Positions 27,756 through 36,363 of a stretch of 64,000 nucleotides of DNA are shown one piece after another. This DNA is from Caulobacter sp. RHG1. GTDB lineage: Bacteria > Pseudomonadota > Alphaproteobacteria > Caulobacterales > Caulobacteraceae. The notes beneath the pieces are model-generated. The model saw nothing but the letters and a program-made list of their open reading frames with translations, made no database searches and was not told the DNA's origin. Both the position numbers and the translations under genes were made by a program. Location: NCBI RefSeq assembly GCF_013181195.1, contig NZ_SMZP01000003.1, positions 620,001 to 684,000 on the forward strand. The letters run 5' to 3'. Positions within the stretch are counted from its first letter, which is position 1. Each line of letters starts with the position of its first letter.

Positions 27756-30700
27756 ATGTTTGGCAAGATCGCGGGCTTCGAGCTCCGCTACCAGCTGAAG
27801 TCGCCCGTCTTCTGGGTGGTGGCGGTCGTCTTCTTCCTGATGGTGTTCGGGATCACGGCGTCCAACCAGATCTCGATCGGCCTGGGCCCCAGCGATCACC
27901 GCAACGGGCCCTTCGCTCTGGCCCAGAACCACCTGATCTTCTCGATCTTCTTCATGTTCGTGACCACGGCCTTCGTGGCCAATGTGGTGGTGCGCGACGA
28001 CGAGACGGGCTTCGGGCCGATCCTGCGGTCCACGCGGGTGAGGAAGTTCGACTATCTCTATGGCCGCTTTACCGGCGCCTTCCTGGCCGCGGCGATCGCG
28101 TTCCTGATCGTGCCCCTGGGGGTGTTTGTCGGCTCGCTGATGCCGTGGGTCGATCCCGAGCGGCTGGGACCGAACGACCTCAACGCCTATGTCTACGCCT
28201 ATGTCGTCCTGGCCTTGCCGGCGATCCTGATGACCTCGTCGGTGTTCTTCGCCGTGGCGACGGTCACCCGGTCGATGATGTGGACCTATGTCGGCGTCAT
28301 CGCCTTCCTGGTGCTGTACGTCATCGCCGGCATCGCCCTTGACCGGCCCGAGTTCGAGCAGGGCGCCGCCTACTGGGAGCCGCTGGGCACGGCCGCCTAC
28401 GGCCTGGCCACCAAGTACTGGACCGCCAGCGAGCGTAACAGCCTGACCCCGCCGCTGGTCGGCGCCCTGCTGTTCAACCGCGTCTTCGTCGTCGCCCTGT
28501 CGCTGGGCTTCCTGGCCGCGGCCTACGGCCTCTTCCGCTTCCAGCCGGCGGATCTCTCGGGCCAACGCAAGGTCAAGAAAGCCAAGGAAGCCGATGAGCC
28601 CGCGCCCGTCGCTTCCAGCGGTCCGCTGCCCGCGCCGGTCTTCGACCGCCGCACGGCCTGGGCCCAACTGGCCATCCGTACGCGCCTGGACATGGGACAG
28701 GTGTTCAAGAGCCCGGCCTATTTCGTGCTGCTGGCCCTAGGGCTGGCCAACGCCATGGGCTCGCTGTGGTTCGCCACCGAGGCCGGCCGCTACGGCGGGG
28801 TGATCTATCCGGTCACCCGCGTGCTGCTGCAGCCGCTGCTGGGGTCGTTCGGTCTGATCCCGATGATCATCGCCATCTACTATTCGGGCGAGCTGGTCTG
28901 GCGCGAACGCGAAAAGAAGACCCACGAGATCATCGACGCCACGCCGGTGCCCGACTGGGCGTTCGTGGCTCCCAAGACCCTGGCCATCGGCCTGGTCCTG
29001 GTCTCGACCCTGCTGGTCAGCGTGGCCGCGGCCATCCTCACCCAGCTGCTGCACGGCTATTTCAACCTCGAGCTCCACAAGTACCTGCTGTGGTACGTGC
29101 TGCCGCAGGCCGTCGACTTCATCCTGATGGCGGTGCTGGCGGTGTTCCTGCAGGCGATCAGTCCGCACAAGTTCATCGGCTGGGGCCTGATGGTGATCTA
29201 CCTGGTCACCACCATCACCTTCTCGAACCTGGGCTTCGAGTCGAAGCTCTACAACTACGCCGCCACCACCGACACGCCGTTCTCGGACATGAACGGCCTG
29301 GGCAAGTTCTGGATCGGGGCCTGGTGGCTGCGGGCCTATTGGAGCGCCTTCGCCCTGATCCTGCTGGTGCTGGCCTACGGCCTGTGGCGACGCGGGACCG
29401 AAAGCCGCCTGCTGCCGCGTCTGCGCCACCTGCCGCGACGCCTGAACGGCGGGGCGGGGCTGCTGGCCGGCGGAGCGCTGGCCGTCTTCGTCGGACTGGG
29501 CGGGTTCATCTACCTGAACACCAATGTCGTGAACCCTTACCGGACCACGATCGACAACGAGCGCTGGCAGGCCGAATACGAAAAGACCCTCCTCGTCTTC
29601 GAAAACACGCCCCAGCCCAAGATCGTCGCCATGACCCTGGACGTCGATCTCAAGCCCCATGCGCCCAGTGTCGAGACCAAGGGCTCGTACGTCTTCGAGA
29701 ACAAGACCGCCGCGCCGCTGCGCGAAATCCACGTTCGCTTCGACCGCGATCTGAAGGTCAAGGGTCTGTCGATCGAGGGCGCGCGGCCCAAGCGGACCTT
29801 CGAGCGCTTCAACTATCGGATCTTCGCCTTCGACACGCCGATGGCGCCGGGCGAGCGGCGCAAGATGAGCTTCATCACCCAGCGCTCGCAGCGCGGCTTC
29901 CCCAACAGCGACCCGGAGACCCGCGTCGTCGACAATGGGACCTTCGTCAACAATCTGGAGATCGCGCCGATCCTGGGCATGTCGCGCGAGGGCCTGCTGC
30001 AGGATCGCGCCAAGCGCCGCAAGTATGGCCTGCCGGCCGAGCGCCGCATGGCCCCGCTGGGCGATGTGGCCTCTCGCCAGTTCAACGTCCTGCGCAAGGA
30101 CGCCGACTTCGTCAGCTCCGACATCACGGTCACCACCGAAGCCGACCAGACCCCGATCGCGCCGGGCTACAAGGTCTCGGACACCGTCAAGGCCGGCCGT
30201 CGGATCGCCCGCTTCGTCACCGAAGCCCCCATCATGCCGTTCGTCTCTATCCAGTCGGCCCGCTACCAGGTCGCCACCGAGGCCTATAAGGGCGTCCAGC
30301 TGGCGGTCTATTACGACGCCCAGCATGCCTGGAACATCGAGCGGATGAAGACCTCGATGAAGCGGTCTCTGGATTACTTCCAGGCCAATTTCAGCCCCTA
30401 CCAGTTCCGCCAGCTGCGCTATCAGGAGTTCCCCGCCTACGCGCAGTTCGCCCAGTCGTTCGCCAACACCATTCCGTGGTCGGAGGGGATGTTCTTCATC
30501 TCCGATTATCGTGATCCGACCAAGATCGACATGGTCACCTATGTCGGGGCGCACGAGATCGGCCACCAATGGTGGGCCCATCAGGTGATCGGCGCCGACC
30601 AGCAGGGCAGCACCATGCTGGTGGAGACCTTCGCCCAGTACTCGGCCCTGATGGTGATGAAGCATACCTATGGCGAAGCCGAGATCCGCAAGTTCCTGAA

Positions 30701-31349
30701 GTTCGAACTGGACAGCTATCTGCGCGCGCGGGGTGGCGACGTCATCGACGAGCAGCCGCTCTACAAGGTCGAGAACCAGCAATATATCCATTACCGCAAG
30801 GGTTCGCTGGTCATGTACCGGCTGCAGGACCAACTGGGCGAGGAAGTCGTCAACCGCGCCCTGCGCCGGCTGATCGCCCAGTACGCCTTCAAGGGCGCGC
30901 CCTATCCGATCACTACCGATTTCCTGACGATCCTGCGGTCCGAGGCCCCGGCCGACAAGCAGGCCCTGATCACCGATCTGTTCGAGAAGATCACGCTCTA
31001 CGATCTCAAGACCAAGAGCGCGGTGGCCAAGAAGCGGGCGGACGGTCGGTTCGACGTCACCGTGACCATCGACGCTCAAAAGAAGTACGCCGACGGCAAG
31101 GGTAGGGAGACGGGCGCAGCCCTGAACGAGACCATGGACATCGGCCTGTTCGCCGCCAAGCCGGGCGACAAGGGCTTCGAAGCCAAGGATGTGGTGCTCT
31201 ACCAGCGCCGGCCGATCCGTTCGGGCGTCCAGACCTTCACCTTCACGGTGGCCAAGGCGCCGCGTTTCGCGGGCGTCGATCCCTACAACACGGTGATCGA
31301 CCGCAACGGCGACGACAACACGATCGCCGTTGGGGCCAAGAGCGAATGA
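27756..31349 (+). CDS. ABC-2 permease fused to M1-type metallopeptidase
   Basis: This is a 1197-residue fusion. Residues 1 to about 590 hold two sets of ABC-2-type membrane helices separated by a soluble linker rich in Pro and Ala near 275-300. The C-terminal 600 residues are an M1 (aminopeptidase N-like) domain with HEIGH at 933-937. The second zinc ligand is probably Glu957, giving HExxH-X19-E instead of the canonical X18 spacing. The peptidase should face the periplasm. With the ATPase upstream it suggests export coupled to trimming, or a peptidase whose substrate access is driven by ATP. The thioesterase downstream overlaps by 4 bases. Confidence 0.93.
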   Translation: MFGKIAGFELRYQLKSPVFWVVAVVFFLMVFGITASNQISIGLGPSDHRNGPFALAQNHLIFSIFFMFVTTAFVANVVVRDDETGFGPILRSTRVRKFDYLYGRFTGAFLAAAIAFLIVPLGVFVGSLMPWVDPERLGPNDLNAYVYAYVVLALPAILMTSSVFFAVATVTRSMMWTYVGVIAFLVLYVIAGIALDRPEFEQGAAYWEPLGTAAYGLATKYWTASERNSLTPPLVGALLFNRVFVVALSLGFLAAAYGLFRFQPADLSGQRKVKKAKEADEPAPVASSGPLPAPVFDRRTAWAQLAIRTRLDMGQVFKSPAYFVLLALGLANAMGSLWFATEAGRYGGVIYPVTRVLLQPLLGSFGLIPMIIAIYYSGELVWREREKKTHEIIDATPVPDWAFVAPKTLAIGLVLVSTLLVSVAAAILTQLLHGYFNLELHKYLLWYVLPQAVDFILMAVLAVFLQAISPHKFIGWGLMVIYLVTTITFSNLGFESKLYNYAATTDTPFSDMNGLGKFWIGAWWLRAYWSAFALILLVLAYGLWRRGTESRLLPRLRHLPRRLNGGAGLLAGGALAVFVGLGGFIYLNTNVVNPYRTTIDNERWQAEYEKTLLVFENTPQPKIVAMTLDVDLKPHAPSVETKGSYVFENKTAAPLREIHVRFDRDLKVKGLSIEGARPKRTFERFNYRIFAFDTPMAPGERRKMSFITQRSQRGFPNSDPETRVVDNGTFVNNLEIAPILGMSREGLLQDRAKRRKYGLPAERRMAPLGDVASRQFNVLRKDADFVSSDITVTTEADQTPIAPGYKVSDTVKAGRRIARFVTEAPIMPFVSIQSARYQVATEAYKGVQLAVYYDAQHAWNIERMKTSMKRSLDYFQANFSPYQFRQLRYQEFPAYAQFAQSFANTIPWSEGMFFISDYRDPTKIDMVTYVGAHEIGHQWWAHQVIGADQQGSTMLVETFAQYSALMVMKHTYGEAEIRKFLKFELDSYLRARGGDVIDEQPLYKVENQQYIHYRKGSLVMYRLQDQLGEEVVNRALRRLIAQYAFKGAPYPITTDFLTILRSEAPADKQALITDLFEKITLYDLKTKSAVAKKRADGRFDVTVTIDAQKKYADGKGRETGAALNETMDIGLFAAKPGDKGFEAKDVVLYQRRPIRSGVQTFTFTVAKAPRFAGVDPYNTVIDRNGDDNTIAVGAKSE

Positions 31350-31774
31350 GCGAGACCCTGACGTTGAAGATGGACGGGCCGGCGCTGGACGCCTTCCTGC
31401 GCCGCGCTTTTCCGGAAGCTGATCCGGACCACATGCCCCGGGTGTTGGAAGCCGAGCCGGGCCGTGTGCTGATGGTCCAGCCCTTCTCCAGCCGGCAGCT
31501 GCGGCCGGGCGGGGTGATCTCGGGGCCGACCCTGATGACCCTGGCCGATACCGCGGCCTACGCGCTGGTTCTGGCCCATATCGGCGAGGTGGCCATGGCG
31601 GTCACGACCTCGCTGACCATCCACTTCCTGCGCGGATGCAAACCGGGCGACCTCGTCGCCGAGGCCGCCCTGCTCAAGCTTGGCCGCCGCATCGCGACGG
31701 CCGATATCCTGCTCTGGACGGAAGGGCGAGAGCGTCCGGCCGCCAAGGCGACCGTCGCTTACGCCATTCCGTAG
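31346..31774 (+). CDS. PaaI-family hotdog thioesterase
   Basis: This 142-residue hotdog-fold protein likely hydrolyses acyl-CoA thioesters. The motif VISGPTLMTLADTAAYA (about 53-69) corresponds to the PaaI GGxxxxxxD helix, and SLTIHFLRGCKPGDL forms the central strand region. Its ATG overlaps the stop of the permease-peptidase fusion, so it is translated with the ABC genes. The link to the transporter is not understood. Confidence 0.85.
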   Translation: MSETLTLKMDGPALDAFLRRAFPEADPDHMPRVLEAEPGRVLMVQPFSSRQLRPGGVISGPTLMTLADTAAYALVLAHIGEVAMAVTTSLTIHFLRGCKPGDLVAEAALLKLGRRIATADILLWTEGRERPAAKATVAYAIP

Positions 31775-31786
31775 CCGCTGCGGTCC

Positions 31787-32428
31787 TTAGTGACCGGCGG
31801 CCTTTTCGTTGGCCTTGGCCACGTCCTTGCCGGTGTCGAAGCCCTTCTTCAGACCCTCGGCCTGGTTCAGGTGCTCCTGGACCTTGGGCGCGGTGGCGGC
31901 GGCGAAGGCCTTGATGGCCGGGGTGTCGCCGTCCTGGGCGTAGCGCTGCAGCAGGTTCAGGGCCGCCTGGTGGGCGTCGACCTGGCTGTCGGCGTACTTC
32001 TTGTCGAAGTCCTTGGCGTCAGCCTTGGTCAGGTCGTCCAGCTTGCCCTGGGCGTCCGACGACAGCATCGTCGGCAAGGTGATGGTCGCGCCCGAGGCGG
32101 CGATGGCGGCCTTCAGCTCGGTGCTGGTGGCGGTGTGGGCCTTTTCCATCGCGGCGGCGAACTTCTTGACCGACGGATTGGTCGAGCGCGTGGCGGCCAG
32201 TTTGGCGGCTTCGACCTCGAACATGTCGCTGTCGGCGGCCTTGGCGGCGAACACGTCGGCCTTGGTCTCGTCGGCCGGGGTCGGGACGGTCGCGGCGGGG
32301 TTGGCGTCCGGCGTTGCGGCCTGTTCAGCCGGGGTGGCCGCGCCCTTGGTCTCTTCGGTCTTGGGACCGCAAGCGGCGAGGCTGAGGGCGGCGATGGCGG
32401 CGCCAGCGATCATCAGATGACGGTTCAT
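31787..32428 (-). CDS. DUF4142 lipoprotein
   Basis: This 213-residue protein has a lipoprotein signal (LSLAAC, Cys at 20) and an acidic Pro/Ala/Thr linker to about 55. A helical DUF4142 (ferritin-like predicted) domain follows, with motifs DSDMFEVEAAKLA, VKKFAAAMEKAH and DFDKKYADSQVDAHQ. DUF4142 proteins are often stress-induced and envelope-located in alphaproteobacteria. Upstream on the minus strand is GGAAC-N17-TGTT (32528 to 32503), one base off the sigma-T promoter. It is divergent from the CoA-transferase gene. Confidence 0.9.
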   Translation of the reverse strand: MNRHLMIAGAAIAALSLAACGPKTEETKGAATPAEQAATPDANPAATVPTPADETKADVFAAKAADSDMFEVEAAKLAATRSTNPSVKKFAAAMEKAHTATSTELKAAIAASGATITLPTMLSSDAQGKLDDLTKADAKDFDKKYADSQVDAHQAALNLLQRYAQDGDTPAIKAFAAATAPKVQEHLNQAEGLKKGFDTGKDVAKANEKAAGH

Positions 32429-32502
32429 GGCTCTGTCTTTCCCTGCGCGTTTTTCTTAGGAAGTCGTGGACCGACGCTGCGCGGCGCCGGAATGATCAAC
32501 AG

Positions 32503-32528
32503 AACATCACGGGGCCGTGAACGGTTCC
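32503..32528 (-). promoter_or_regulatory. Near-match sigma-T (EcfG) promoter before DUF4142 gene
   Basis: On the minus strand GGAAC (32528-32524), 17 bases, then TGTT (32506-32503). One base differs from GGAAC-N16/17-CGTT. The distance to the ATG (75 bases) is reasonable. The same stretch includes the ribosome-binding region of the divergent CoA-transferase gene. Confidence 0.45.
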
Positions 32529-32550
32529 GGTTGAAGTGGGGGAATAACAA

Positions 32551-33759
32551 ATGACACTGAAGGCCTCGGTGGGTCCGCTTTCTGGCCTGCGTGTCATCGA
32601 AATGGGCTCGCTGATCGCGGGGCCGTTCTGTGGCCAGGTGCTGGGCGATTTCGGCGCCGAGGTGATCAAGCTGGAGGATCCCGGAACCGGAGACCCGATG
32701 CGTCAGTGGGGGCGTTCCAAGCCCAAGGGCCTGTCGCCCTGGTGGCCGGTGATCGGCCGCAACAAGAAGTCCGTCACCCTGGATCTGCGCACCGACGAGG
32801 GCCGCGACATCGCCCGCGCCCTGATCGCCAAGGCCGACGTGGTGGTCGAGAACTTCCGTCCCGGCACGCTGGAGAAGTGGGGCATGGGCTACGAGGCGCT
32901 CGCCGCGAGCCATCCCGGCCTGGTGATGGCGCGGGTCTCGGGCTTCGGCCAGACCGGTCCCTATTCGAAGCGCGCCGGCTATGCCCTGGTCGGCGAGGCC
33001 ATGGGGGGGCTTCGTCACATCACCGGCGAGCCAGACCGCAACCCGGCCCGGGCCGGCATCTCGATCGGCGACAGCCTGTCGGGCCTGAACGCGGCGCTGG
33101 GCGTGATGATGGCCCTGCACGCCCGCGAACGGACGGGTAAGGGCCAGGTCGTCGACGCCGCCATCTACGAAAGCGTGCTGACGGTGATGGAGAACCTGAT
33201 CACCGAGTACGATCTGACGGGCTATGTCCGCGAGCGCTCGGGCGCCGTGCTGCCCGGCATCGCACCGTCTAACGTCTATCCGACCAAGTCCGGCGAACTG
33301 GTCCTGATCGGCGCCAACCAGGACACCCTGTTCCGCCGGCTATGCGATCTCATGGGCCGACCCGACCTGGCCGACGACGTCCGCTACCGGGATCACGCCG
33401 CCCGCGGGGCCAACCAGGCCGAGCTGGACGCCCGCATCGCAGCCTGGACTCTCGATCAGGATATCGACGTCCTGCTGCCCAGGCTGGAAGCTGCGGGCCT
33501 GGCGACGGGTCGCATCTACCGCGCGCCGGACATGATCGAGGACCCGCAATTCGTGGCCCGCGAGTCGATCGTGGCGGTGCCCCATCCGGTGTTCGGCGAG
33601 ATCAAGATGCAGAACGCCTTCCCGCGACTGACGGAAACGCCGGGCGGCGTGCGGTGGCCGGGGCCGACGCTCGGCGAGCACACGGACGAGGTGCTGAACG
33701 AGGTGGCGGGACTGAGCGCGGAGGCGGTGGAGGGACTGCGGGGGCGCAAAGTGATCTGA
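32551..33759 (+). CDS. Family III CoA-transferase (CaiB/BaiF)
   Basis: This 402-residue enzyme moves CoA between acids. The family markers are GLRVIEMGSLIAGPFCGQ at the N-terminus, KKSVTLDLR (about 72-80), VVVENFRPG (about 97-105) and the catalytic Asp174 in SIGDSLSG. The paired substrate cannot be assigned; no linked dehydrogenase or hydratase is present. It is monocistronic. A palindromic repeat fills the gap to the next, convergent gene. Confidence 0.9.
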   Translation: MTLKASVGPLSGLRVIEMGSLIAGPFCGQVLGDFGAEVIKLEDPGTGDPMRQWGRSKPKGLSPWWPVIGRNKKSVTLDLRTDEGRDIARALIAKADVVVENFRPGTLEKWGMGYEALAASHPGLVMARVSGFGQTGPYSKRAGYALVGEAMGGLRHITGEPDRNPARAGISIGDSLSGLNAALGVMMALHARERTGKGQVVDAAIYESVLTVMENLITEYDLTGYVRERSGAVLPGIAPSNVYPTKSGELVLIGANQDTLFRRLCDLMGRPDLADDVRYRDHAARGANQAELDARIAAWTLDQDIDVLLPRLEAAGLATGRIYRAPDMIEDPQFVARESIVAVPHPVFGEIKMQNAFPRLTETPGGVRWPGPTLGEHTDEVLNEVAGLSAEAVEGLRGRKVI

Positions 33760-33766
33760 CGCTCCA

Positions 33767-33902
33767 AGCGCCCCCTCCGTCTCGTCGCCTATCGGCGCCG
33801 ATCCACCTCCCCCGTTGCACGGGGGAGGAAAGGTTCTTCTCCTCCCTCGCGAAGCGGGGGAGGTGGCGCGATGCGGATACGCATCGTGACGGAGGGGGCG
33901 CT
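33767..33902. repeat. Palindromic intergenic repeat (136 bp), arm overlaps a stop codon
   Basis: The outer arms AGCGCCCCCTCCGTC (33767-33781) and GACGGAGGGGGCGCT (33888-33902) are perfect reverse complements. Inner hairpins include ACCTCCCCCG..CGGGGGAGG and CTCCCTCGCGAAGCGGGGGAGG. It lies between the CoA-transferase and the AAC(6')-like gene, and the right arm supplies two bases of that gene's stop codon (33901-33903). Confidence 0.8.
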
Positions 33903-34341
33903 AAAGCATGCGCCGGAAATACACCACGCGCTCGGTTTCCTCGAACCCGATCGCTCGGTGAAACGCATGGCTCTGAACGTTGTCTTCCAAGGCGTCCGAC
34001 GCCAGTTCCGTGCAGCCTTGCTCGCGGCCCCAGGCGACGATCGCCTCGCACAACGCCCGAGCGATGTCGGCCTTGCGGTAGTCGGGCGCGACGTAGATGC
34101 CCTCGACGAACGCCACCGGCGTTGTGTCGCAACCGTTGACGTAGTCGTGACGCAGGGCCGCCTCGGCGAAGCCGGCGAGCGTGCCGTCCGGCGTCTCGGC
34201 GACGAAGTTGGCCAGATTAGCGTCGTTCAGCATGTCCGCGGCTTCGTCGCGATGCTCGGCTGTCGAGCCATCCGGCCACAGGTCGGCACGCAAGGTCGCC
34301 CACGCGTCCAGATCATCGGCTTGCGCCCGGCGGACGATCAC
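33901..34341 (-). CDS. GNAT acetyltransferase, aminoglycoside 6'-N-acetyltransferase-like
   Basis: This 146-residue GNAT protein resembles the small chromosomal AAC(6')-I enzymes of Acinetobacter type. Shared blocks are LWPDGS near 22, DYVNGCDTTPVAFVEGIYV near 66-84, a short acetyl-CoA loop (YRKADIARAL), and a C-terminal AFHRAIGFEETERVVYF. Those enzymes acetylate the 6'-amino group of aminoglycosides; whether this one does so or acts on a cell metabolite is not known. Its ATG overlaps the stop of the HWE hybrid kinase as ATGA, an unexpected pairing. Its stop codon lies in the arm of a palindromic repeat. Confidence 0.85.
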   Translation of the reverse strand: MIVRRAQADDLDAWATLRADLWPDGSTAEHRDEAADMLNDANLANFVAETPDGTLAGFAEAALRHDYVNGCDTTPVAFVEGIYVAPDYRKADIARALCEAIVAWGREQGCTELASDALEDNVQSHAFHRAIGFEETERVVYFRRML

Positions 34342-36173
34342 GCCCGGCCGGTGACGCCGGCCACGGCGCGGGCGATCTGGTGGACATTGTAAGGCTTGCG
34401 GACGATCGGGGCGTCAAAGCCCATCGGCGCGGCCTTGTCGGCATAGCCGGTAGCGAACACGAACGGTCGCCCCATGCTGCGCAGGATCTCGGCGACCGGG
34501 GCCACCGACTGGCCGTTGAGGTCGGCGTCCAGAACGGCGACGTCGAAGTCCTGCTCGACCATCGCCAGGGCCTCGCCCAGTTCGGCCGCGCAGCCGACGA
34601 CGTGGACGCCGGCGTCCTCCAACCCCGCTTCCAGCTCCATGGCCAGCAGAAGAGAGTCCTCGACGATCAGCACCTTCAGGCCGGCGATCGCGCCCGGGCG
34701 GATGGTTTCGTCGGACGCGACGACGGTCTCGACGATGCGCTCGGGCGCGGCCTCCACCGGCTCCTCGGGCGGCGCGTCGGCCAGGGCCTCGGCCGAGCCC
34801 TGGATCATGGCCGTGACGCCGCTGGGTCGGTAGTTGATGTGGGCCGAGCCGCCCAATTCACGGCCGGCGACGTCCTCGATCAGGGTGGCGCCGAAGCCCT
34901 TGGCCTGGGGCGGATTGGCGGGCGGGCCGCCGGTTTCCAGCCACTCCAGCGCAAAGCCGCCCTCGGGCGTGCGCCGCCAGACGACCTCGACCTTGCCGTT
35001 CTCCGAAGAGAGCGAGCCATAGCGCACGGCGTTGACCGCCAGCTCGTGAAGGGCCAGCGACAGGGCCGAGGCCGCGCGCGGGGTCAGGAAGATTTCCGGC
35101 CCGTCCCAGCGGGTCTGGGTTGGCGACAGGCCGCCCAGCTCGGCGGCGGCGATCCGCGCCAGGGTCGCGCCGCGCCAGCGGGCGGCGGTCAGCAGATCGT
35201 GAGCCGAGCTCATCGACTTCAGCCGGCCGGCGAAGGTCTTCAGGAAGACGTCCAGCGAGGCCGACTTGCGCGCCGACTGGGCGGCCACCGACTGGACCAC
35301 GGCCAGCAGGTTCTTGATGCGGTGGTCCAGCTCGGCGACCAGGTTCTCGCGCTGCTCTTCCTCGGCCCGGCGCTCGGTGATGTCCTGGACGACGCCGATC
35401 AGATAGGCCGGCTCGCCGTCCGGTCCCAGCAGGTTGACGCCGGCGCTGTGGTTCCAGACCTCGCGGCCATCGGCGTCGGTGGCGCGACGATACTCGACGT
35501 CATAGCGGCCGCCCTCGGCCAACTGGGCGTTGATCGCCTCGCGCGTCGTGTCGCGCTCGTCGGGATGTATGTAGGCGAACAGCGCCCGGCCATCCTCGCC
35601 CGGCGCCTCGCCGGCGGGGATGTCGGCGATCGCGGCCAGACGCGGGCTGATCTTGAAGACGTCGCGTTTGATGTCCCACTCGAACTCGCCCAGGCTGGCG
35701 GCCGAGATGGCCAGCTTCAGCCGCTCGCTCTCCAGCGTGCGATCCTTGCCGACGGGCTTGAGAGCTTCGGCGGCGAGTTCGGCGAGGTCCTGCAGCGCCT
35801 CGAGATCCTCGGGCGAGGCCGGACCGCTGGTTCCGGGGCCTTCGACGACCAGAGCGCCCAGGGCCAGGCCTTCGGTATTGCGGATCGGCACGGCCAGATC
35901 GACCGGCGCATCGGCGCTGACCACACGGTCGGCCAGATCGCCGGCGCGGGGGCTCTGGGGGGCGGCATAGCCGATATGGGCCAACCGCCAGACGCGGTCC
36001 TGATCAACCAGCGCGATTGCAGCGCGAGGGGCGTCGAACAGGCGGGCGGCCAGTCGGACGAGCCGCAGGAAGCGCGGCTCATTCGTCGCGCCGTCGAGAA
36101 TATCCAAGGCCTTCAAGGCGTCGAGCCTGGCGGCTTCCTGGCGGTCGTCGGTGACGATGGGGGCGTCCTCCAT
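34338..36173 (-). CDS. HWE-family hybrid histidine kinase (GAF-PAS-HWE-receiver)
   Basis: This soluble 611-residue sensor kinase has a GAF domain (about 20-138), a PAS domain with PAC motif (about 150-270, ending VVQDITERRAEEE), and an HWE/HisKA_2 kinase with His284 in LDHRIKN and HELAVNAVRYGSL. A C-terminal receiver (about 500-611) has acceptor Asp549 and KPYN. No membrane segments are visible. HWE/HisKA_2 kinases commonly feed PhyR in alphaproteobacteria, and this one lies 6 kb from phyR, so input to the general stress response is a reasonable guess. The acetyltransferase gene downstream is translationally coupled. No sigma-T site is seen upstream of it. Confidence 0.92.
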   Translation of the reverse strand: MEDAPIVTDDRQEAARLDALKALDILDGATNEPRFLRLVRLAARLFDAPRAAIALVDQDRVWRLAHIGYAAPQSPRAGDLADRVVSADAPVDLAVPIRNTEGLALGALVVEGPGTSGPASPEDLEALQDLAELAAEALKPVGKDRTLESERLKLAISAASLGEFEWDIKRDVFKISPRLAAIADIPAGEAPGEDGRALFAYIHPDERDTTREAINAQLAEGGRYDVEYRRATDADGREVWNHSAGVNLLGPDGEPAYLIGVVQDITERRAEEEQRENLVAELDHRIKNLLAVVQSVAAQSARKSASLDVFLKTFAGRLKSMSSAHDLLTAARWRGATLARIAAAELGGLSPTQTRWDGPEIFLTPRAASALSLALHELAVNAVRYGSLSSENGKVEVVWRRTPEGGFALEWLETGGPPANPPQAKGFGATLIEDVAGRELGGSAHINYRPSGVTAMIQGSAEALADAPPEEPVEAAPERIVETVVASDETIRPGAIAGLKVLIVEDSLLLAMELEAGLEDAGVHVVGCAAELGEALAMVEQDFDVAVLDADLNGQSVAPVAEILRSMGRPFVFATGYADKAAPMGFDAPIVRKPYNVHQIARAVAGVTGRA

Positions 36174-36284
36174 GATTCGACCTTAGACTCGCTTCGCGCA
36201 GGGCGCGAGCGCATTTGGCATAGTCATGAGCGTCGACTTACGGGGGAATCCCCTGTGGTGAAGCTTGCAGACCTTGGGTATCTT

Positions 36285-36309
36285 GGAACCGTACGCCAAG
36301 CTCGGCGTT
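36285..36309 (+). promoter_or_regulatory. Sigma-T (EcfG) promoter of DUF883/holin-like operon
   Basis: GGAAC (36285-36289), 16 bases, CGTT (36306-36309): an exact match to the EcfG consensus, 55 bases before the ATG at 36364. The gap between this gene and the divergent kinase contains no other obvious promoter. Confidence 0.85.
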
Positions 36310-36363
36310 GTCGAGGCGCAGCTTCCGCGCCCCGGTTGGTCGCGTCGCGAACAGGAGATGTCC

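Noticed and set aside
28737..31079. 780-residue minus-strand frame
   Set aside because: Antisense to the permease-peptidase fusion; composition (Asp/Gly/His/Gln-rich) is a shadow of the opposite strand.
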